Source: Pseudomonas lurida (GTDB lineage Bacteria > Pseudomonadota > Gammaproteobacteria > Pseudomonadales > Pseudomonadaceae). From it: 64,000 nucleotides of DNA. Each line of letters begins with the position of its first letter. Positions within the stretch are counted from its first letter, which is position 1. The stretch lies in contig NZ_PDJB01000001.1 in NCBI RefSeq assembly GCF_002563895.1, forward strand, positions 3,889,501-3,953,500, in the 5' to 3' direction. A program made the translations under genes and the position numbers. Positions 58,388-64,000 of this stretch are shown piece after piece. The notes below the pieces were generated by a model. That model worked only from the letters and a program-made list of their open reading frames with translations, was not told the DNA's origin and searched no databases.

Positions 58388-59251
58388 ATGGACATCGAAC
58401 TGGCACGCACCTTCCTCGAAATTACCCGCTGCGGCAGCCTGGCCGCGGCGGCCGAGAAACTGCACGTCACCCAGACCGCCATCACCGCGCGGGTCAAGAA
58501 CCTGGAAAGCCAGTTGGGCAGCACGCTGTTCGTGCGCAACCGCGCCGGCGCGCGCCTGACCGCCGACGGCGAAGCCTTCGTGGTGTACGCCAACCAGCTG
58601 CTGCAAACCTGGGAAGCGGCAAAACGCGACCTGCCATTGCCGGAGGGCTATCGCAATGTGCTGCACATCGGCGGCGAGGTCAGCCTGTGCAACCCGTTGA
58701 TGCTCGGCTGGGCCCAGGCCCTGCGTCAACAAATCCCCGGCCATGCGCTGCGCACCGAAGTGCGCGAGGGCGACTACCTGTTGCGCCAGCTGGAACTGGG
58801 CGTGCTGGACGCTGCCTTGGTGTTCCAGCCGCAATACTGGCCGGGCTTGCAGGTGGAGCAGGTGCTGGAAGAGAAACTGATCCTGGTAGAACTGGTGAGC
58901 AACCCGGCCCCCTACGTGTACATCGACTGGGGCCCCGGCTTTCGCCAGCAGCATGACGCCGCCCTGCCCGACAAGGCCCGTGCCGCGCTGAGTTTCAACC
59001 TCGGCCCGCTGGCGCTGCAGTACATCCTGGAGAACGGCGGCGCCGGCTATTTCCGTACCCGCGTGGTGCAAAGCTACCTCGACAGCGGCGTGATGCAGCG
59101 CGTGCCCAAGGCGCCGGAGTTCAACTTCCCCACGTTTGTGGTGTATGCGCGGGCGCGGGATTCGGCGGTGTTGCAACAGGCGCTGGCGTTGCTGCGTGAA
59201 GTGGTCAAGGTGGAAAGTGACTGGTCGCAGCGCTGGGATCCGCTGATTTGA
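58388..59251 (+). CDS. LysR-family transcriptional regulator
   Basis: This 287-residue LTTR has an N-terminal winged helix (LARTFLEITRCGSLAAAAEKLHVTQTAITARVKNLESQLG) and a C-terminal substrate-binding domain beginning near LHIGGEVSLCNPLMLGWAQAL. Its target is not clear: the neighbours are the repeat region on the left and the LacI gene on the right, and no adjacent divergent gene exists. Confidence 0.87.
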   Translation: MDIELARTFLEITRCGSLAAAAEKLHVTQTAITARVKNLESQLGSTLFVRNRAGARLTADGEAFVVYANQLLQTWEAAKRDLPLPEGYRNVLHIGGEVSLCNPLMLGWAQALRQQIPGHALRTEVREGDYLLRQLELGVLDAALVFQPQYWPGLQVEQVLEEKLILVELVSNPAPYVYIDWGPGFRQQHDAALPDKARAALSFNLGPLALQYILENGGAGYFRTRVVQSYLDSGVMQRVPKAPEFNFPTFVVYARARDSAVLQQALALLREVVKVESDWSQRWDPLI

Positions 59252-59309
59252 AGCAACAATATCGGCCGCGCATGCTAGCCTGCGGGTGTTTCCTTTTGCA
59301 GCCTTACCG

Positions 59310-60314
59310 ATGAACAAGAAAAAGTCCGTCACCATCAGCGACATCGCCAAACGGGTCGGCATGACCACCATCACGGTGTCGCGCGCACTGAGCAAGCCCG
59401 ACTTGGTCAAGCCGGCCACCCTGGCGCGCATCCTCGAAGTGGCGCGGGAGATGGACTATGTGCCCAACGCCTTCGCCCGCGGGCTCAAGCGCAGTGAAAG
59501 CCTGATCATCGGCGTGATCACCGCGTCGGTGGACAACCCGTTCTACAGCGAAATGATCAAGGCGATTTCCCGCGAGGCCAAACTGCACGGCTACACCATC
59601 ATGCTGGTGGACACCGATGAGCTCGAAGAGCTGGAAAGCAAAGCCGTGGACACGCTGTTGGGCTACCGCGTGGCCGGGATCATCCTGTCGCCGGTCTCGG
59701 ATGAGCCGAGCTACCAGCCCGATTACCTCGAACGCCTGGGCAACGGAAAGACCCCGGTGGTGCTGCTTGATCGCACGATCCACGAGAGCCCATTCAGCCG
59801 CGTGGTGCTCGACAACTACCACAGCGGCATCCAGGCCGCGCATTACCTGCTGCGCCAGACGCCCCAGCTCAAGCGCCTGCTGGTGCTGACCGGCCCCGAG
59901 CACTCACGCATCACCGTCGAACGCCTCAAGGGCCTGCGCGAAGTGTTGGCCGAACATCCCCAGGTGCAGGTCGAAGTGCAGGCCGGCGACTACACGCTGA
60001 TGCCCTCCTACCTGCACACCCTCGACTACCTGGCCGAACACTCGGCGCCGGACGCGATCATGGGTTTCAACCAGTTGATCACCCTGGGCGCCCTGCGCGC
60101 GTTGCGCATGCACAATATCCCCCACGACAGCCTGACCATCTGCGGCATCGACCGCCTGCCCTTCGCTGATATCTTCGGCGTCCCCATCGCTTGCGTGGCC
60201 CACGACGCCTCGCTGGCTGGCAGCAGCGCAGTCCGCCTGCTGCTTGACCGCCTCGAAGACCCGTACAAGCCACGGGACAAAGTGGTGATCGCCGGCCAGT
60301 TGGAAAACGGCTAG
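59310..60314 (+). CDS. LacI-family repressor of the polyol cluster
   Basis: This 334-residue regulator has an N-terminal helix-turn-helix (VTISDIAKRVGMTTITVSRALSKPDLV), a YVPNAFARGL hinge-type segment and a periplasmic-binding-like sugar domain. The start at 59310 is by family length; the ribosome-binding site is weak and a GTG at 59286 is possible. It converges on the SDR gene, with the two stop codons sharing the four-base palindrome ctag. It most likely senses the polyol or its intermediate used by the neighbouring operon. Confidence 0.87.
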   Translation: MNKKKSVTISDIAKRVGMTTITVSRALSKPDLVKPATLARILEVAREMDYVPNAFARGLKRSESLIIGVITASVDNPFYSEMIKAISREAKLHGYTIMLVDTDELEELESKAVDTLLGYRVAGIILSPVSDEPSYQPDYLERLGNGKTPVVLLDRTIHESPFSRVVLDNYHSGIQAAHYLLRQTPQLKRLLVLTGPEHSRITVERLKGLREVLAEHPQVQVEVQAGDYTLMPSYLHTLDYLAEHSAPDAIMGFNQLITLGALRALRMHNIPHDSLTICGIDRLPFADIFGVPIACVAHDASLAGSSAVRLLLDRLEDPYKPRDKVVIAGQLENG

Positions 60315-61036
60315 CGGCTCGTGTAGCCACCGTCGATGGGCAGGCTGACGCCGCTGATCATGCTGGCGGCGCCGCTGAGCAGGAACAGGACGGGCAAGGC
60401 CACTTCTACAGATTGCGCAAAACGCCCCAGCGGGATTGCCGCCAGCGCCGGATCGCGCTTGGCTGGGTCCGACCAGGCCACGGCCGCCATGGGCGTGAGC
60501 GTGACCGTGGGGTTGACGCTGTTGACGCGAATGCCGAAGCGGCCCCATTCGGCGCATTGCACGCGGGTAATCGCATCGAGTGCGGCCTTGGAGGCGCAGT
60601 AACCGAGGTGATCGTCCAGGGCGACTAGCGCGGCCTGGCTGGAGACATTGACGATGCTGCCGGCAATCTTCGCCTCGATCATTTTTGCCGCCACACGGCT
60701 GCCGACCTGGGCGGCGGCACGGGCGTTGACCTGCATCACCTGGTCGAAGGCTTCGGCGCTGATGGCGGCAGCGGGCTCCAAGCGCGAGATGCCGGCGCAG
60801 TTGACCAGGCCGTGCAGCGGCGGCAGGGCCCGCAGGGCTTCGTCGAGGGCAGCGCTGTCGGCGATGTCCAGGCACAGGGTGTGGCAGCCAAGTTGGGCCA
60901 GGGCTTGCGCGTCACGCCCCAGGGCGAAGACTTCGGCGCCACTGGCGATCAACTGTTGGGCAATTTCGCGACCGATGCCGCTGCTGGCGCCGGTGACAAG
61001 GACACGCTGGTGGGTGAAGTCAAAGGTGGTGGTCAT
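60311..61036 (-). CDS. Short-chain dehydrogenase, xylulose/polyol reductase type
   Basis: This 241-residue classical SDR has the NAD(P) site TGASSGIGREIA, NCAG in the LVNCAGISRLEP segment, catalytic Ser in VNVSSQAAL and the YCASK active site. It resembles L-xylulose reductase/D-threitol dehydrogenase-like enzymes. The start at 61036 is supported by aggga; an in-frame GTG at 61042 is too close to it. It is the last gene of a minus-strand operon with a kinase and an alcohol dehydrogenase. Confidence 0.85.
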   Translation of the reverse strand: MTTTFDFTHQRVLVTGASSGIGREIAQQLIASGAEVFALGRDAQALAQLGCHTLCLDIADSAALDEALRALPPLHGLVNCAGISRLEPAAAISAEAFDQVMQVNARAAAQVGSRVAAKMIEAKIAGSIVNVSSQAALVALDDHLGYCASKAALDAITRVQCAEWGRFGIRVNSVNPTVTLTPMAAVAWSDPAKRDPALAAIPLGRFAQSVEVALPVLFLLSGAASMISGVSLPIDGGYTSR

Positions 61037-61068
61037 GGTCACGGTTCCCTAGACGATGAAGGTCCCCC

Positions 61069-61094
61069 GTGGGCGCTGGCTTGCCTGTGCCCAC
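61069..61094. repeat. Single REP hairpin between kinase and SDR genes
   Basis: gtgggc pairs with gcccac around gctggcttgcct. It is within an operon, so it may weaken downstream expression rather than end it. Confidence 0.6.
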
Positions 61095-61110
61095 AAGGGA
61101 TCGAGTTGAT

Positions 61111-62655
61111 TCAGTGGGTTTGCAGGCTGTGCATGATCGGTTTCAGCGCCGGGTACAGCTTCAGGTACTCGCCAAACGCACGGTCATACGCCTCGACGTT
61201 TTCCGTCTTGGGCTGCGCCCGCAACGCCAGTTGCACCCACCCCTTGTCCATCTCCCCATCACTCACCAACCCCACCGTATGCGCCGCCAGCAACGCCGCC
61301 CCCATCGCCGCTTCCACCTCCTGGACAATGGTGTACACCGGGTACTGCGTGACATCCGCGATGATCTGCATCCACAGGTCCGAATGGCTCGCCCCACCGA
61401 CCACGATCAAGCGCGGGTCCAGGGAATGCGCGCCGCGCGTGCCCGCTTCGATGTTGTGCCGCAGGGCAAAACTCACCCCCTCCAGCACCGCGCGATACAG
61501 GTGAATGCGACTGTGATAGAGGTTCAAGCCGACAAAGCTGCCGCTGGCACGGTCATCCCAAACCGGGCTGCGTTCACCCATCAGGTACGGCAGGAACAAC
61601 AGGCCTTCGCTGCCCGCCGGGATGTTCATCGCGCGCTGTTCCAGCAACACCAGGCTGTCTTGGCCGGTGGCCTTGGCCTGCTGCTCCTCGGCCTGGCAGA
61701 ACTGCTCGCGAAACCAGCTCACCGACGCACCGGCCGTGATCGCACCGCCGAAGATATACAGGTCGCGGTGGCCGTTGCAGACGTGGGGCATGCTCACCAA
61801 CCCGTGGTGTGCATCCACCTGTTGGTTCAAGTAACCCCAGCACATGCTGGTGCCAATCATCGCCACGTGATTACCCGGCTGGGTAACCCCCGCGGCCAAC
61901 GTGGCCATGGCCGCATCGACGCCACCGGCAAGCACCGGCGTGCCAGCTTGCAGGCCCAGGCGCGTTGCCCACGTCTCCAGCATCCCCCCTACCACTTCAC
62001 CGGAATACACCAGACGCTCCGGCATCATTGCCTGGGGAATGCCCAGCGCATCGAGCATCTCGGCAGACCAGCCTCGCGCCTTCACATCGTAGACACCGCC
62101 GATATTGCCGGCACTGCTGTGGTCCACCGCCAACTCCCCGGTGAGGCACCAGTTGATATAGCTGTTGGGCGGCAGCAAGTAGCGGGTGTTCGCCCATACC
62201 TCTGGTTGGTGTTGCTTGAGCCAGAGCATCTTGGTGAAGCCGTAGTAGCTGTCCACCGAGTTCCCGGTCACCGCGAACAGCCGCTCCAGGTCCACCTGCT
62301 CACGCACCCAGGCCACCTGCTCGCCGGCGCGGCGATCCATCCAGATCAGGCACGGGTGCAGCGGTGTGATCTGCGCATCCACCGCAATCCCGGAACCGCC
62401 ATACAGGCTGCTGATGCACAGCGCCTTTACGCGATCCTTGGCCACACCGGCCTTGGCCATGCAGTGCGCCACGCACGCCTCGACCGCCTCCAGCCAAACC
62501 TGTGGCCATTGCTCGGCCCAGCGCACTTTCGGGGTATCCACGCGATACCCCTGGCTGTGCTGGGCGATGATCGTGCCTTGAGCATCCACCAGCAGCGCCT
62601 TGGTGCTCTGGGTTCCGATATCGACGCCCATCACGTAATTCACAGTGCGACTCAT
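61111..62655 (-). CDS. FGGY-family carbohydrate kinase
   Basis: This 514-residue kinase has the N-terminal phosphate-binding motif YVMGVDIGTQSTKALLVDAQG, the sugar-site WMDRRAGEQV, the second-domain ATP motif GTSMCWGYLN, and LPYLMGERSPVWDDRASG with GVSFALRHNIEAG. The family phosphorylates xylulose, ribulose, glycerol or erythritol; the exact sugar is not decidable. The stop of the alcohol dehydrogenase gene overlaps its start (ATGA). Confidence 0.9.
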   Translation of the reverse strand: MSRTVNYVMGVDIGTQSTKALLVDAQGTIIAQHSQGYRVDTPKVRWAEQWPQVWLEAVEACVAHCMAKAGVAKDRVKALCISSLYGGSGIAVDAQITPLHPCLIWMDRRAGEQVAWVREQVDLERLFAVTGNSVDSYYGFTKMLWLKQHQPEVWANTRYLLPPNSYINWCLTGELAVDHSSAGNIGGVYDVKARGWSAEMLDALGIPQAMMPERLVYSGEVVGGMLETWATRLGLQAGTPVLAGGVDAAMATLAAGVTQPGNHVAMIGTSMCWGYLNQQVDAHHGLVSMPHVCNGHRDLYIFGGAITAGASVSWFREQFCQAEEQQAKATGQDSLVLLEQRAMNIPAGSEGLLFLPYLMGERSPVWDDRASGSFVGLNLYHSRIHLYRAVLEGVSFALRHNIEAGTRGAHSLDPRLIVVGGASHSDLWMQIIADVTQYPVYTIVQEVEAAMGAALLAAHTVGLVSDGEMDKGWVQLALRAQPKTENVEAYDRAFGEYLKLYPALKPIMHSLQTH

Positions 62656-63737
62656 GGAAGGGTAGCCGGCTTCAACAGCACCTTGATCGACTTGGTCGAG
62701 TTAGCGAGTTCAAAAGCCTCGGCCCAATCGTCCAGCGCGAAGTCATGGGTGACGATGCCTTTGGACGTGACCAGGCCACGCTCGAACAGATCGATGGCGA
62801 TCGGGTAGCAATACGGGCCGAGGTGCGCGCCGCGAACGTCCAGCTCCTTGCGGTCGCCGATGATCGACCAGTCGACGCTGGTCTCGGCACCAAACACGCT
62901 GAACTCGACAAAACGCCCAAGCTTGCGGATCAGGTCCAACCCCTGGGTCACGCCCGCCGGTACACCGGTGGTTTCGATGTAGACGTCGCAGCCGTAGTTG
63001 TCGGTGAGGCCGTTGATGATTTCACGGGCGTTGTCGCGCGACGGGTTGATCACCACATCGGCGCCAAATTGCTTGGCCAGCGCCAGGCGCTCGTCGACCA
63101 TGTCGATCACCACCAGCTTCTTCGGCGTCTTCAACGCGGCGACCTGGACCATGCACAGGCCAAGCGTGCCGGCGCCGGCGATCACTACCACGTCATCGAG
63201 CTGGATATCGCCACGGTTGACGGTATGGATCGAACACGCCATCGGCTCCACCAGCGCCGAGTCTTCCAGCGACACCGACTCGGGAATCTTGTGCACGATG
63301 GCGGTCTTGGGGATGCGCATGTACTGGGCCATGCCACCTTCAGCCACTTCACGCTGGAAGCCGAAGATATTGTGCACTTCGCACATCCAATACTTGCCCG
63401 ACTTGCAGAAGCGGCACTTGCCACAGGGCACGATCTGCTCGGCGATCACCTTGTCGCCTACCGCGACTTCGAAATGCGCCTCGGCGCCCTCGCCCGCTTC
63501 CACCACATAGCCAAAAAACTCGTGCCCCGGCACCACCGGCGCCTTGACCCAAGGGTTGTCACCGCCCCAGAACATCGCCGCGCCGGAGTGGCACTTGCAG
63601 TCACTGGCGCAGATGCCACAGGCGGCGATGCGGATCACCAGTTCATTGGCACGCGCCTGGGGTTTGCCGATGCGTTCCAGGCGATAGTCTTTGGGGCCGT
63701 GGCAAACGACGGCTTGCATTTCGGTGTGCTTGTCCAT
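62652..63737 (-). CDS. Zn-dependent alcohol/polyol dehydrogenase
   Basis: This 361-residue medium-chain dehydrogenase binds catalytic zinc through Cys in ACGICASDC, GHE in VVPGHEFFG and Glu in LVEPMACS, and structural zinc through the four-Cys run CGKCRFCKSGKYWMC. NAD fold AGAGTLGLCMVQVA. It resembles threitol/erythritol/sorbitol-type polyol dehydrogenases. An agga site precedes the ATG. It follows a sugar ABC permease gene by 22 bases. Confidence 0.9.
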   Translation of the reverse strand: MDKHTEMQAVVCHGPKDYRLERIGKPQARANELVIRIAACGICASDCKCHSGAAMFWGGDNPWVKAPVVPGHEFFGYVVEAGEGAEAHFEVAVGDKVIAEQIVPCGKCRFCKSGKYWMCEVHNIFGFQREVAEGGMAQYMRIPKTAIVHKIPESVSLEDSALVEPMACSIHTVNRGDIQLDDVVVIAGAGTLGLCMVQVAALKTPKKLVVIDMVDERLALAKQFGADVVINPSRDNAREIINGLTDNYGCDVYIETTGVPAGVTQGLDLIRKLGRFVEFSVFGAETSVDWSIIGDRKELDVRGAHLGPYCYPIAIDLFERGLVTSKGIVTHDFALDDWAEAFELANSTKSIKVLLKPATLP

Positions 63738-63759
63738 GGTGTTCGGTCCTGTCTTGAGT

Positions 63760-64000
63760 TTATTTATGGCGCTGACGGCTGATAAAGATCGCCAGCAAAA
63801 TGATCCCGCCCTTGATCACGCTCTGGACGTAGGGCGAAACGCCGAGCATGTTCAGCCCGTTGTTCAATACACCGAGCAGCATGGCGCCGAGCAAGGTGCC
63901 GACGATCACGCCACGCCCGCCGGCGATCGAAGCGCCGCCGAGCACCACGGCGGCAATCGCATCCAGCTCGAACGACACACCGGCATTCGGTTGGCCGCTC
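63760..64000 (-). CDS. Sugar ABC importer permease, RbsC type (partial)
   Basis: The gene enters from beyond the right edge; only its 3' end is in the window. The visible C-terminal 79 residues, from SGQPNAGVSFELDAIAAVVLGG onward, are typical of ribose/polyol ABC permeases, with later GVLNNGLNMLGVSPYVQSVIKGGIILLAI. It would import the polyol used by the downstream dehydrogenase and kinase; the rest of the transporter should lie to the right. Confidence 0.9.
   Translation of the reverse strand, partial: SGQPNAGVSFELDAIAAVVLGGASIAGGRGVIVGTLLGAMLLGVLNNGLNMLGVSPYVQSVIKGGIILLAIFISRQRHK

Overview
This window reads as a chromosomal segment of a fluorescent Pseudomonas, most likely of the P. fluorescens/P. 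putida lineage. The evidence is a pyoverdine block (pvdA, an fpvI-type sigma factor gene, pvdR-pvdT-opmQ) with two PvdS-type promoters, the Pseudomonas-type pyrimidine-degradation cluster, the bkdR/bkdA1A2B-lpdV operon, an OprD-family porin, and a dense population of Pseudomonas REP/REPIN palindromes built on a gtgggagctggcttgcctgcg core. No rRNA, tRNA, CRISPR array, insertion sequence or prophage gene was seen. Coding density is high and almost every gap between operons carries a REP element.

Layout. (1) 70-638: a small His-rich membrane peptide and a lipoprotein. (2) 835-6617: a three-gene RND tripartite efflux operon. (3) 6746-15281: reductive pyrimidine catabolism, with a ureidopropionase-type amidase and NCS1 permease on the minus strand, dihydropyrimidinase and two dihydropyrimidine dehydrogenase subunits on the plus strand, and a RutR-like TetR regulator. 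(4) 15425-17113: GNAT, copC, copD. (5) 17373-21337: uronate oxidation (OprD porin, uronate dehydrogenase, SMP-30 lactonase, aldose epimerase). (6) 21373-24167: an EmrAB-type exporter. (7) 24645-29635: a DASS anion transporter followed by a sulfide/persulfide detoxification module (TauE exporter, type II SQR, BigR-like ArsR, persulfide dioxygenase). (8) 29693-36580: branched-chain amino/keto acid metabolism (bkdR, bkdA1A2B-lpdV, ilvE). (9) 36636-39466: double-GNAT protein, ornithine cyclodeaminase and an Lrp regulator. (10) 39568-41649: a two-gene radical-SAM DNA-repair-type operon with a near-ideal LexA box. (11) 41761-48491: pyoverdine genes. (12) 48612-49361: a degenerate alpha/beta-hydrolase. 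(13) 49469-57740: a GntR regulator, a complete Liv-type ABC importer, a second carbamoylase and an amidase. (14) 57741-58387: a non-coding structured repeat plus direct REP copies. (15) 58388-64000: LysR and LacI regulators and a polyol-catabolism operon running off the right edge.

How they work together. Several units are complete pathways: pyrimidine uptake, reduction and hydrolysis; sulfide oxidation, persulfide dioxygenation and sulfite export under one divergent operator; branched-chain transamination plus keto-acid dehydrogenation; pyoverdine precursor synthesis plus export/recycling under iron-starvation promoters; and uptake plus hydrolysis of an N-carbamoyl/amide nitrogen compound. 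I found no clearly unprecedented multi-gene system. The items most worth a second look are the cloverleaf/tandem-repeat element at 57822-58110, the SOS-box-controlled radical-SAM pair, the BigR-type operator and its module, the absence of fpvR beside fpvI, and the nucleophile-less hydrolase.
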